From assembly GCF_051132615.1 (NCBI RefSeq), contig NZ_CP152375.1, positions 3,100,001-3,164,000 of the forward strand: 64,000 nucleotides of DNA, read 5' to 3'. Numbering within the stretch: position 1 is the first letter of the stretch; each line of letters opens with the position of its first letter. The translations under genes and the position numbers were made by a program. The notes beneath the pieces are model-generated. The model had not been told where the DNA came from, made no database searches, and was given only the letters and a program-made list of their open reading frames with translations. Positions 54,882 to 62,992 of the stretch are shown piece after piece. This DNA is from G051132615 sp051132615 (GTDB lineage: Bacteria; Pseudomonadota; Gammaproteobacteria; Burkholderiales; Neisseriaceae).

Positions 54882-55640
54882 TTATATAGAAAAATCATGC
54901 ACACTCATTGCCGCAAATTTTTCTAAAAACATCATGGTTCTTTCCTGTTTTGGGCTAAAAAACAATTCATTTGGTGTCGCACATTCAATAATACGGCCTT
55001 GATCCATGAACATAACACGACTAGAAACATCTTTAGCAAAATTTAATTCATGGGTAACAATCATTGAAGTAACTTGTTCCTTTGTTACCTCCTTAATCAC
55101 AGCCAACACTTCTTGTACCAACTCAGGATCAAGAGCCGAGGTTGGCTCATCCATTAAAATAACCTGTGGTTGCATAGCCAGTGAACGAGCAATTGCCACC
55201 CGTTGCTGTTGCCCACCAGACAATTGGCTAGGATAATGATCTGCTTTTTCAGCTAATCCAACCTTACTTAAATAATGCATGCTTTCTTCAAAAGCGGTTG
55301 CTTTATCTTTTTTCTGAACCGTCATTAAACCTTGTGCCACATTTTTTAAAGCAGTTAAATGTGGAAACAAATTAAATGATTGGAAGACCATACCAACATG
55401 TTTACGCAACTCATACACCGTTTTTTTTGGAAAATGAGGTGCCTCTATGAACATATCCCCAATTTTAATGGTTCCTTGCGTTGGCTTTTCCAATAAATTT
55501 AAACAACGAATCAGTGTGGATTTTCCTGAACCAGAAGGACCAATAACAGCAATCGTTTCACCTGCTTTTACATCAAAACTGATGTCTTTTAGTATGTGCT
55601 GATCACCAAAATATTTATGTAAATGATTCACTTCAATCAT
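54882..55640 (-). CDS. Amino-acid ABC transporter ATP-binding protein
   Basis: 252 residues with all motor motifs: Walker A GPSGSGKSTLIRCLN, Q loop VFQSFNLFPHLTAL, signature LSGGQQQRVAIARSLAM, Walker B VILMDEPTSALDPE and the switch His in MIVTHELNFAKDVSS. The ALDP..V.EVL...KE pattern is that of polar amino-acid importers (GlnQ/TcyN type). Its start overlaps the permease stop by four bases. Last gene of the operon SBP-permease-ATPase. Confidence 0.94.
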   Translation of the reverse strand: MIEVNHLHKYFGDQHILKDISFDVKAGETIAVIGPSGSGKSTLIRCLNLLEKPTQGTIKIGDMFIEAPHFPKKTVYELRKHVGMVFQSFNLFPHLTALKNVAQGLMTVQKKDKATAFEESMHYLSKVGLAEKADHYPSQLSGGQQQRVAIARSLAMQPQVILMDEPTSALDPELVQEVLAVIKEVTKEQVTSMIVTHELNFAKDVSSRVMFMDQGRIIECATPNELFFSPKQERTMMFLEKFAAMSVHDFSI

Positions 55641-56341
55641 GATGAATGCTCCTGCTGATGTTTTGTTAATCGGCGTTCAAGCAAAATCACAACACGCTCG
55701 ACAACCAAACAAATAGCCCAATACATTAAAGCAGCCACTATATAAACTTCAAAAAACTGAGAGGTTCTTGCCGCGACTATCTTAGCTTGCCCAATAATTT
55801 CTGGCACAGAAGCCACAAAGGCTAATGATGTATCTTTTAGTAACATGATGAACTGATTACCAATATTTGGCAAAGCATTAACTAAAGCTTGTGGAAAAAT
55901 GATTTTTCGTAAAGCTTGAGGTGTTGTCATCCCAATAGAGTAAGCAGCTTCCATTTGTCCTTTGGGTACAGACTGAATAGCAGAACGAATGGTTTCTGAT
56001 AAATAAGCACCAACATTTAAGGAAAAAGAAACATAAATAAAATAGATGGCAGGAATATCGCTGATGTACTCAGTTGCATCAAAAATTCTAAATACCAAAG
56101 GCACACCATAATAAGCTAAAAAGATCTGTACCAATAAAGGGGTACCACGCATAAAAGAAACATAAACAATAGCCAATTTACTGGCAACAGGCACTTTATA
56201 AACTCTGAGTAAAGCAACCCCTAAGCCAATTATGGAACCAAAAATAAATGCGATAAGCGCAATAGCTAAAGAAATTGGGATACCTTTAGCAATAGCAGGA
56301 ATGGCACTAATCATATAGTGAACATCAAAAATATTATTCAT
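55637..56341 (-). CDS. Amino-acid ABC transporter permease
   Basis: 234 residues with about five membrane helices. SETIRSAIQSVPKGQMEAAY with SIGMTTPQALRKIIFPQAL is the EAA coupling loop of the HisM/GlnP type. VSFMRGTPLLVQIFLAYYG is a family signature before it. The sequence resembles cystine permeases (TcyL/TcyM), but the substrate cannot be fixed from this. A terminator-like hairpin lies in the 69-base gap upstream after the binding-protein gene, so it is probably made at a lower level than the binding protein. Confidence 0.92.
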   Translation of the reverse strand: MNNIFDVHYMISAIPAIAKGIPISLAIALIAFIFGSIIGLGVALLRVYKVPVASKLAIVYVSFMRGTPLLVQIFLAYYGVPLVFRIFDATEYISDIPAIYFIYVSFSLNVGAYLSETIRSAIQSVPKGQMEAAYSIGMTTPQALRKIIFPQALVNALPNIGNQFIMLLKDTSLAFVASVPEIIGQAKIVAARTSQFFEVYIVAALMYWAICLVVERVVILLERRLTKHQQEHSS

Positions 56342-56355
56342 TCTATTTTTTTTCT

Positions 56356-56382
56356 AAAAAAAACGGGCATATTAATATGCCC
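56356..56382 (-). terminator. Internal terminator between binding-protein and permease genes
   Basis: On the minus strand GGGCATAT-TA-ATATGCCC is a perfect eight-base stem, followed by G and eight T. It sits inside an operon, 29 bases after the binding-protein stop, and should let only part of the transcripts reach the permease and ATPase genes. Confidence 0.85.
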
Positions 56383-56410
56383 ATTTATGTTTTTCCCTAA
56401 AAGATAGTGA

Positions 56411-57226
56411 TTACTTGGTGTAATCTTGTCCAAACTGTTCTACAGACATTTTTGTTAGTGTACCATCTTCTTTCATTTTGTTAAGCACTGCATCAATTTT
56501 TTGTTGTAATGCTAAACCTTTTTCATCTTTTTTGAAAATAAATTTTGCAGGCTCTTTCGTTAAAAAATCGCCCACGATATCAATTTTGAGGTTTTGTGCT
56601 TTGGCTTTACCCTTAATAGCAATTGGATCATTGATTGTCGCAACAATACGTCCATTGGCAATGTCTTGTAACATTACATCTAAATTACCATCGTAATACA
56701 CAATATTTAAAATTTTACCATGTGCATTGTTCCAGTCTTCAACAAAACGTGTATGGTTACTGCCAGCACCCATGCCAACTTTTTTCCCTTTTAGGTCTTC
56801 CAAAGTTTTAATGTTTTCAGGATTCCCTTCTTTCACAGCTATTTGAGAAACAGCATTAAAATAGCTTTGTTCTGTCAAATGATATCGTTGCTGACGCTCT
56901 GGTGTCGCCGTAATCTGATTGGCTAACATTTGAAACTTATCAGCATCTAATCCAGGAAACAGGGTATCCCAAGGCGAGGCAATAAACTCAAATTTGATGC
57001 TTGGCTCTCTTTTAGCCACTTCTTTAAGCACTTCAATATCGAACCCTGTTAACTCTCCTTTTTCATTTTTATACGAAAAAGGATCATATGTGCCTTCTGT
57101 ACCTACTTTAATAACCGTACTGCCATCAGCGTTACTAACACTGTTATTATCCTGCTTTTGTGGTGAACAGGCGCTCATCACTATGCCTAATAGCCCAATA
57201 TAAAAAAACTTTACCAAATTGCTCAT
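56411..57226 (-). CDS. Amino-acid ABC transporter substrate-binding lipoprotein (cystine-like)
   Basis: About 271 residues from the ATG at 57226 (GGGAAAAGA upstream); an ATG at 57250 has no ribosome site. A lipoprotein signal (FFYIGLLGIVMSAC, lipobox Cys) leads to a family-3 solute-binding fold: KVGTEGTYDPFSYKNEKGEL, TGFDIEVLKEVAKREPSIKF, LANQITATPERQQRYHLTEQ and ALQQKIDAVLNKMKEDGTLT. The wording resembles TcyJ/FliY-type L-cystine binding proteins, so cystine is the best guess among polar amino acids. It starts an operon with the permease and ATPase. Confidence 0.9.
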   Translation of the reverse strand: MSNLVKFFYIGLLGIVMSACSPQKQDNNSVSNADGSTVIKVGTEGTYDPFSYKNEKGELTGFDIEVLKEVAKREPSIKFEFIASPWDTLFPGLDADKFQMLANQITATPERQQRYHLTEQSYFNAVSQIAVKEGNPENIKTLEDLKGKKVGMGAGSNHTRFVEDWNNAHGKILNIVYYDGNLDVMLQDIANGRIVATINDPIAIKGKAKAQNLKIDIVGDFLTKEPAKFIFKKDEKGLALQQKIDAVLNKMKEDGTLTKMSVEQFGQDYTK

Positions 57227-57664
57227 TATTCTTTTCCCAATTATCTGCATAAAAATTTATTGTCAATTTAAAGTCAAACCGATTCAAATATAGCTATATT
57301 TTATAAATGTAAGACCTTTCATTGATATTATTAAAATTTTTCTCTATTAAGTAAAGAAATTTAAATCTAATTCCTTATTACTTTTTAATATATAAAATAT
57401 ATTATAAAATCAGCCTATTGAATTTACTGCTTTATTTTTTTCATTTTTTCTTGAGTTTATATTTTTTATGTTCAAGCCTTTGAGCATTATTTTGCTCACG
57501 ATCACAACCTACAAGCAATAAAATCTACCGATAAAACCAACACAAAAACCTTTTTAATATAAATTCATATAATATATACCCATAAAAAAACCGACCCACT
57601 TTGCAGATATATAATAAATATACATCCAACAAATGATTAGGTCGATTTTTTACTGACTAAAAAT
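57227..57664. other. Intergenic region between ABC operon and dehydratase operon
   Basis: About 440 bases, AT-rich, with no gene seen. The part near 57227-57400 should hold the ABC operon promoter. The part at 57583-57650 looks like the terminator of the dehydratase operon. Confidence 0.5.
57583..57650 (-). terminator. Probable terminator of the dehydratase operon
   Basis: On the minus strand TCGACC near 57645 pairs with GGGTCGG near 57595, followed by seven T. The loop of about 45 bases is large, which lowers confidence, but the position just after the shell gene fits. Confidence 0.5.
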
Positions 57665-57982
57665 TTATTTAGCGGCTGGTTTTTTAGCTGTAGCGGCGGC
57701 GGCTGGTTTTTCACCTAAAGGGTAAACCGCTGCTAAATCTGCATGTGGGCGAGGAATAACTTGAACAGAAATCACTTCACCGCCAACACGTTTAGCCGCA
57801 GCAACCCCTGCATCCACTGCAGCTTTACATGCTGCAACATCACCACGGATTAGCGCAGTCACCAAACCACTGCCCACTTGCTCATAACCAACCAGTTTTA
57901 CCTGTGCTGATTTTACCATGGCATCAGATGCTTCAATTAGAGCAACCAAACCTTTGGTTTCGATCATTCCTAATGCTTCCAT
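57665..57982 (-). CDS. Bacterial microcompartment shell protein (BMC-H, PduA/EutM-like)
   Basis: 105 residues from the ATG at 57982 (GGAGTGAAT upstream); a longer frame to 58024 has no ribosome site. MEALGMIETKGLVALIEASD, then AMVKSAQVKLVGYE, then QVGSGLVTALIRGDVAACKA with AGVAAAKRVGGEVISVQVIP form a single BMC domain that assembles as a hexagonal tile; Gly37-Ser38-Gly39 is the pore, as in the metabolite-permeable PduA. After residue 90 is a short Ala/Lys tail (EKPAAAATAKKPAAK) longer than PduA's. It is the last gene of the glycyl radical dehydratase operon and the only shell gene in the window. Confidence 0.93.
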   Translation of the reverse strand: MEALGMIETKGLVALIEASDAMVKSAQVKLVGYEQVGSGLVTALIRGDVAACKAAVDAGVAAAKRVGGEVISVQVIPRPHADLAAVYPLGEKPAAAATAKKPAAK

Positions 57983-58036
57983 ATTCACTCCTACATGTAA
58001 AATTATTACTACTTTAAGATACAACCATTATTCCAA

Positions 58037-58951
58037 TTATCCACCTATTTGGCAATGTAATTGTGTCGCCTGCTCAACAGTTTCTTTTAACTGTATGATT
58101 TTTTCCGAAACGATGGGCACTACGCCCTTCATTTTGTATTCGTACTGTAAATGCTGGTACTTATTTTCCCCCATTCTATGGAATGGAAGCAAGTGCAATT
58201 CCTTGACCGAAGACAAACTTGCTGCAATTTTTGCAATATCTATAATTTCTTCGACCTTATCATTAAATCCTGGAATGACTGGTACCCGAATAATCAATTC
58301 GACATCTGCTTGATCAAAAAGTTTAGCATTTTCTAAAATAGGCTCATTTGGTTTGCCTGTATAACAAGTATGCTTGGTGCTATTGGCGTGTTTGATATCC
58401 ATCAGCACCAAATCCAGATATGGCAATACTTTTTCAATGTTTTCCCGAGGCACAAAAGCTGCTGTTTCTATGGCTGTGTGCCAGCCTTCTTCTTTACATG
58501 CTTTTAATAACTGTGCACAAAAATCTGGTTGAGCCAACGCTTCACCACCTGATAAAGTAATTCCGCCGCCAGAGCGGCGATATTGGATGGCATCTTTTCT
58601 TAATTCTTTAATCAATTCAGGAACAGTTGCCTGATACCCTTCAAGAATTAAAGCACCACTATAACAAACCTCAACACATTGACCACATAAGGTACATTGC
58701 TCTTTATTTAATGAAAAACTTGGATTAAATGCAATGGCCTGATGAGGACATGCTTTGACACATTGGCCACATTGCATACAATCTGACTGTACAAACATCA
58801 ACTGCGCTCGCCAATCCTGACTTTCTGGGTTACTGCACCACTCACAACGTAAATGACATCCTTTAAAAAACACAATGCTTCTGATACCTGGGCCATCATG
58901 AACAGAAAAGCGCTGAATGTTAAATACTGTCCCTGTCATTTGTTCAGTCAT
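58037..58951 (-). CDS. Glycyl radical enzyme activase (radical SAM)
   Basis: About 304 residues. Start chosen at the ATG two codons inside the open frame, which has GAG five bases upstream; a GTG at 58957 is also possible. GIRSIVFFKGCHLRCEWCSN holds the radical-SAM CxxxCxxC cluster. A ferredoxin-like insert with two Cys-rich clusters follows (CMQCGQCVKACPHQA and CTLCGQCVEVCYSGA), as in activases of dehydratase-type glycyl radical enzymes (DhaB2 type) and unlike short PflA. SGGGITLSGGEALAQ is the SAM-binding motif. It installs the glycyl radical on the enzyme encoded just upstream (65-71 bases), anaerobically. Confidence 0.94.
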   Translation of the reverse strand: MTEQMTGTVFNIQRFSVHDGPGIRSIVFFKGCHLRCEWCSNPESQDWRAQLMFVQSDCMQCGQCVKACPHQAIAFNPSFSLNKEQCTLCGQCVEVCYSGALILEGYQATVPELIKELRKDAIQYRRSGGGITLSGGEALAQPDFCAQLLKACKEEGWHTAIETAAFVPRENIEKVLPYLDLVLMDIKHANSTKHTCYTGKPNEPILENAKLFDQADVELIIRVPVIPGFNDKVEEIIDIAKIAASLSSVKELHLLPFHRMGENKYQHLQYEYKMKGVVPIVSEKIIQLKETVEQATQLHCQIGG

Positions 58952-59022
58952 AAACACTCTCTTTTTACCGTATTTTTATATCAGATCAAAGCAGACAACC
59001 GCTGCTTTGATCTGGCTTTTGA

Positions 59023-61560
59023 TTAAAAATGTTGTTCTGTTCTAGAGATAATATCTTCCTGAATGGCTTTATCTAAAGAAACAAAATGGGCGCTATAACC
59101 TGCTACACGTACCACCAAATTTTTGTATTTTTCAGGGTTACGTTGTGCATCAACCAACATATCACGACTGACGACATTAAACTGGACATGCATCCCTTTT
59201 TGATCAAAAAAGCTTCTCACCAATGCACTCAGATTACTTAAACCTTCTTGTCCAGCCAAAGCTGAAGGATGAAATTTTTGATTTAATAAAGTGCCATTTG
59301 AAGCAATATGATGATCTAACTTGGCAACAGAATTCATTGCTGCGGTTGGTCCATGCTGATCACGCCCAGAAACAGGAGAGACCCCTTCAGCTAATGGCTC
59401 CCCAGCTCTGCGTCCATCGGCTGTTGCACCACACACCTGCCCCATAGGCACATTGGCAGAAACTGGGTATAAACCTGGCTGAAAACGACCACCACGAGGG
59501 TTTGCGTAGCGTTGTACCTCTTTACAATAAATCAGTGCGGCTTCTCGGGCAACATCATCTACCTCATCCAAATCATTACCAAATTTTGGTGCGCCATTAA
59601 TGAGCATTTGACGAATATATTCACCTTCATTTGCTGAGGTTTGCACCTGTGTAGGGGCACTGCCTTTTTGATCGGTTCGAGACAAAACTTCTTTGATGAC
59701 CGCTTCAACCAATTGTGCTACGGCTGGGTCACTCATACCTATATTGGTATTGTTAAATGCAGGAATGCTTTGAGAAGTTGTCATGCTTGTACCAAAATTA
59801 CTGTCTAAAGCTGTTTTTAATTGAGCTAAAGTAAGTTTTTTCTGTTCAAACACTAAGGTGCGAATCGCCATCAGCGCATCCCCCACATTTGCAACACCCA
59901 CTCCTTGAGGCCCAGTAAAATTATAGTGTGCGCCACCTTCTTGTACGGTTTTACCCTGAGCAATACAATCATCAACCATACAAGATAAAAATGGTAACGG
60001 CGCGCGCTCACTATGGGCTACATCAACAGAATTATCGGCATTCACCAATAATTTAACAAAGTATTCCATTTGTATTCGATAGGCATCTTCAAGTGATTGA
60101 TAATTTTCAAATGAAGTTAATTCACCTGTTTGTAAGCCCACTTTAATGCCATTATTGAAGCCATTATTCATGGTTAATTCCAACACTTTAACCATATTAA
60201 AGAACGCGGCATCGTGCCAGCCTTCAGTTTTGCCGCCAACTTGTGGCTCCACACAACCAATAATACAATAGTCACGTGCATCAGCCATGGACACTCCTCT
60301 GTTTTCCAAAGCAGGGACAATAACCTCATCACTATAGTAAGCTGGCATCCCTAAACCAACACGGGAAACCATTGCTGCTTTTTCTAATAGCGACTCAGGT
60401 GTTTTATTCCAGACACGAATTGAAATTGAAGGCTGTGGTAACTTGGTATGTTCTGATGCCGTTAAACAAGCATAAGATAAGGGATTGGTCGCATCACGGC
60501 CATCTTTACATTGCCCACCAACAATAAGGTTCTGAAACATCGGATAGCCACCAAAACCTTTGGTCGAGGCTTCATCTCTAACTTTATTGACATCATTTAG
60601 TTTTACCCACAAACAATCAAGCAACTCTTGTGCATCTTCTTCGGTTAAAGAACCATTGATGACACATTTTTCGTAATATGGATACATATATTGGTCAAAA
60701 CGCCCAGGAGAGACCGAATGACCATTAGACTCAATTTGAATCGCAGCTTGCACAAACCAAAATGATTGCAATGCTTCATGAAATGTTCTGGCAGGTTGTT
60801 CTGGCACATGTTCACAATGCTTGGCAATTTGTAATAATTCTTCTTTTCGTTTTGTACTGGTTGCTATTTGTGCTTGGCTACGCGCTAAAGCTGCAAAACG
60901 TTTTGCATAAGTAATAACGGCATTCGCAGATATAATCACAGCCTCATAAAAGTGCGATTTCTTAACTGCTTGAGGGTCGCCTTTATCTAAAGCGATTAAT
61001 TGTTGTGCAGCTTCTTCAATAATGCCTTTAAAACCTTTTTGTAGCACTTTACGGTAATCTACACTGATATGCCCTACACCATTAAAATAATAGTTTCCTA
61101 CAGTAAATACGCCAGCATCCATTGCCGTAATGGTTTCTGGATACATATATTCAGTCGCAAGTTCTTGTGTGGTTTTGCCATCCCAATATCTAAAAGCTTC
61201 ACTTAATTTTTGTTTCGTGTCAGATGAAATTTTGAATATATCTCCAGAGCGTTTTTCCAGTTTATCAAACTCATCTTCTAACCACTTATTTGAAAACTCT
61301 GGGAAAATCTGTGCGCCACGAGGTGTTGTTGTTAGATTCCCAACAATCAATTCATTTGGTCGAATCACTATATTCATTTCATTCATGATTTTTTCAAAGG
61401 CACGTGCACGTCGAATAACCATAGGTTGGTTTTCAGTTTGCTTGTAAGAAGCCGTGATTAAGCACGCACGTTCTGATTCTATTTGGGGGTGATCTTTGTA
61501 TAATTCATCAATAAGCCCCTGAATCCTACTACTTACTTTTATTTCTGCATTATTCATCAT
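59023..61560 (-). CDS. B12-independent glycerol/1,2-propanediol dehydratase (glycyl radical enzyme) with an insertion
   Basis: 845 residues. Active-site residues of Clostridium butyricum glycerol dehydratase are all found: His164 (GVGHIS), His281-Ser282 (NGHSVSP), Cys436 and Glu438 (IIGCVEPQ), Asp450 (GKTEGWHDAAFF), and the radical Gly821 (VVRVAGYSAHF). The overall wording is that of the dehydratase clade, not pyruvate formate-lyase or choline TMA-lyase. It is about 58 residues longer than the clostridial enzyme because of an insertion at about 590-648. That insertion has Ser/Thr/Asn/Gln-rich linkers around a helix MSDPAVAQLVEAVIKEVLSR (609-628) that looks like a microcompartment encapsulation peptide. 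The enzyme turns glycerol into 3-hydroxypropionaldehyde or 1,2-propanediol into propionaldehyde. GGAG precedes the start, and activase and shell genes follow. Confidence 0.93.
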   Translation of the reverse strand: MMNNAEIKVSSRIQGLIDELYKDHPQIESERACLITASYKQTENQPMVIRRARAFEKIMNEMNIVIRPNELIVGNLTTTPRGAQIFPEFSNKWLEDEFDKLEKRSGDIFKISSDTKQKLSEAFRYWDGKTTQELATEYMYPETITAMDAGVFTVGNYYFNGVGHISVDYRKVLQKGFKGIIEEAAQQLIALDKGDPQAVKKSHFYEAVIISANAVITYAKRFAALARSQAQIATSTKRKEELLQIAKHCEHVPEQPARTFHEALQSFWFVQAAIQIESNGHSVSPGRFDQYMYPYYEKCVINGSLTEEDAQELLDCLWVKLNDVNKVRDEASTKGFGGYPMFQNLIVGGQCKDGRDATNPLSYACLTASEHTKLPQPSISIRVWNKTPESLLEKAAMVSRVGLGMPAYYSDEVIVPALENRGVSMADARDYCIIGCVEPQVGGKTEGWHDAAFFNMVKVLELTMNNGFNNGIKVGLQTGELTSFENYQSLEDAYRIQMEYFVKLLVNADNSVDVAHSERAPLPFLSCMVDDCIAQGKTVQEGGAHYNFTGPQGVGVANVGDALMAIRTLVFEQKKLTLAQLKTALDSNFGTSMTTSQSIPAFNNTNIGMSDPAVAQLVEAVIKEVLSRTDQKGSAPTQVQTSANEGEYIRQMLINGAPKFGNDLDEVDDVAREAALIYCKEVQRYANPRGGRFQPGLYPVSANVPMGQVCGATADGRRAGEPLAEGVSPVSGRDQHGPTAAMNSVAKLDHHIASNGTLLNQKFHPSALAGQEGLSNLSALVRSFFDQKGMHVQFNVVSRDMLVDAQRNPEKYKNLVVRVAGYSAHFVSLDKAIQEDIISRTEQHF
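59617..59793 (-). other. Insertion in the dehydratase with an encapsulation-peptide-like helix
   Basis: Codes for residues about 590-648 of the dehydratase. Flexible linkers (GTSMTTSQSIPAFNNTNIG and TDQKGSAPTQVQTSANEGE) flank an amphipathic helix (QLVEAVIKEVLSR) with the hydrophobic spacing of BMC encapsulation peptides such as that of PduP. In the clostridial enzyme the same place is a short loop before KNAPKFGND. Confidence 0.65.
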
Positions 61561-61642
61561 ATCCAGCGCTCCTTAAATTCAAATTCGTTATTGACTTAAA
61601 TACAAAGCAAAATCCAAATAAACAACCAAAAGTTCCACATAA

Positions 61643-61656
61643 AGAACATATGTTCT
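61643..61656. promoter_or_regulatory. Perfect palindrome in the dehydratase leader, candidate IclR-type operator
   Basis: AGAACATATGTTCT is a perfect 14-base palindrome, 83 bases upstream of the dehydratase start; GTTCCACATAAAGAAC overlaps it, giving a third half-site. The divergent IclR-family regulator is the natural candidate to bind it. Confidence 0.5.
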
Positions 61657-61791
61657 AAAACAATCAAACAAATTATAAGGTATTCTTCAGTCATTTATTT
61701 GTACTAGGTCAAGTTATGAAGAAAAGAACAATAAATATTATCCATATATACAAATAACTATGTTTATAATTTAATCAGCAAAGATAAAAGA

Positions 61792-61823
61792 TAAAGGCAA
61801 TCAAATAATTTGATTGCCTTTTC
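61792..61823. terminator. Terminator-like hairpin in the dehydratase/IclR intergenic region
   Basis: AAAGGCAATCAAAT pairs with the complement ATTTGATTGCCTTT around a very small loop, with U-rich tails on both strands (TTTTCTT on plus; TTTATCTTTTATCTTT on minus). It lies 230 bases upstream of the dehydratase start, with no gene ending near it, so it could attenuate a long dehydratase leader or be the relic of a lost gene. Confidence 0.6.
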
Positions 61824-61872
61824 TTATAACCATCTATTTACCAGAAAATTTGAGGTGAGAATATTTGTATAT

Positions 61873-61968
61873 TATATTAATATGTTCTTAATATAAAAAT
61901 ATTCCATAATAAACTTTTACTCCTAATGAAAATTTAAATAAAAATTAATAAAACATGATTTTGATCAA
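61873..61968. promoter_or_regulatory. FNR-like box and inverted repeat upstream of the dehydratase operon
   Basis: ATGAT-TTTG-ATCAA at 61955-61968 matches the FNR consensus TTGAT-N4-ATCAA in nine of ten positions. A TATATTAA / TTAATATA pair lies at 61873-61895. An oxygen-labile enzyme is expected to be induced by FNR. The box is far from the dehydratase start (about 390 bases), so it would need a long leader; it could also serve the IclR gene (about 200 bases). Confidence 0.5.
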
Positions 61969-62169
61969 TTTTTCTCCAAAATAAAAATGACAAAACCAAC
62001 TTCAAGAAACGTTACCTTGAAAAAATAAAAATGCAGTGCTAGTATTTCTACGAACAATGAAGCGTTTTTTATTAAAATTTAGAGAATATGTGTCTTTAAT
62101 GTCATAAAAAAGAAATATGTCGCAGACAAAACACATACAATCACATATTTAAAGAGTGTTACAATTATT

Positions 62170-62922
62170 ATGATGCCAATATCAACCTCTGTGCCTGCAT
62201 TAGACAAGGTTATAAAAATACTTGACTTTCTTACGTTACAACCAGGATCAACATTTAGCCATATTTATCAAGGAACCTCTTTACCCAAAAGCAGCACATC
62301 CTCTTTGTTATCAAGTATGGTCAAACATGGTTTATTACGTCAAGAAAACGATAAATTTTACCTAGGTTTAAAATTATATGAACTGGGTAATCATGCACTT
62401 GAAAAATTTGACATCAAAACATTGGCCATTCCCGCTTTAACCAGACTTCGTGATGAAACCCACTTAACCTGCCACCTTGGTGTATTAGAGGGTACAGCTG
62501 CTATTTATCTGGCAAAATTAGAAAGCCCTGAAGCTATTGTTGTCAGAAGTTGGATTGGTAAAAAATTATCTTTATACAGTTCAGGTTTGGGTAAAGCATT
62601 GATGGCATGGTTACCAGAAACTGAAATTGACCTATTATTAGAAGGTGAAAAATTTATTACTCATACTTCTACAACAATTAGCAATAAAGAAGACCTTAAA
62701 AAGGAACTCAGGCAAATTCATGATCGAGGCTGGTCATATGATAATGAAGAAGACAGCATTGGGGTAAGATGTATTGCCGCACCTATTTTTAATAAACAAC
62801 AAAAAGCCATTGCTGCCATCAGTGTGTCTGGTGTCACATTTCAAGTACCCGAAGAAAAACACTCTTGGCTTGCCCAACTGGTTCAGCAAGCAGCACAATC
62901 TGTGTCAGATGCATTAAAATAA
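62170..62922 (+). CDS. IclR-family transcriptional regulator
   Basis: 250 residues. The winged helix at about 8-65 (LDKVIKILDFLTLQPGSTFS, then LPKSSTSSLLSSMVKHGLLR) is followed by the effector domain (LGLKLYELGNHALEKFDIKT, TCHLGVLEGTAAIYLAKLES, GVRCIAAPIFNKQQKAIAAI, ISVSGVTFQV). It is divergent from the dehydratase operon and is probably its regulator, with a three-carbon diol, glycerol or a precursor sugar acid as effector; the effector is inferred. Two ATG codons are available at 62170 and 62173. Confidence 0.92.
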   Translation: MMPISTSVPALDKVIKILDFLTLQPGSTFSHIYQGTSLPKSSTSSLLSSMVKHGLLRQENDKFYLGLKLYELGNHALEKFDIKTLAIPALTRLRDETHLTCHLGVLEGTAAIYLAKLESPEAIVVRSWIGKKLSLYSSGLGKALMAWLPETEIDLLLEGEKFITHTSTTISNKEDLKKELRQIHDRGWSYDNEEDSIGVRCIAAPIFNKQQKAIAAISVSGVTFQVPEEKHSWLAQLVQQAAQSVSDALK

Positions 62923-62925
62923 ATC

Positions 62926-62958
62926 ATAAAGCCAAGACAAAAATTATCTTGGCTTTAT
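62926..62958. terminator. Bidirectional terminator between IclR gene and autotransporter
   Basis: ATAAAGCCAAGA pairs with TCTTGGCTTTAT around a nine-base loop. It begins four bases after the IclR stop; the autotransporter ends at 62993 on the other strand. Confidence 0.85.
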
Positions 62959-62992
62959 AATTAAACGGACTTATCTTTATTTTATTGAATGA

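Larger units (their letters stand above)
61561..62169. other. 609-base divergent regulatory region of the dehydratase and IclR genes
   Basis: No protein-coding gene seen. It holds, from left to right, the palindrome at 61643, the hairpin at 61792, an inverted repeat at 61873 and the FNR-like box at 61955. The length is unusual for this window outside the autotransporter regions. Confidence 0.6.

Noticed and set aside
54882..57226. The ABC transporter as part of the dehydratase/microcompartment operon
   Set aside because: It is separated by about 440 bases with a probable terminator, and its motifs point to polar amino acids such as cystine.
59023..61560. Choline trimethylamine-lyase or pyruvate formate-lyase as the glycyl radical enzyme
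   Set aside because: GCVEP is shared with other lyases, but the following GKTEGWHDAAFF, His164 and His281-Ser282 match the diol/glycerol dehydratase clade, and there is no adjacent double-Cys motif as in PFL.
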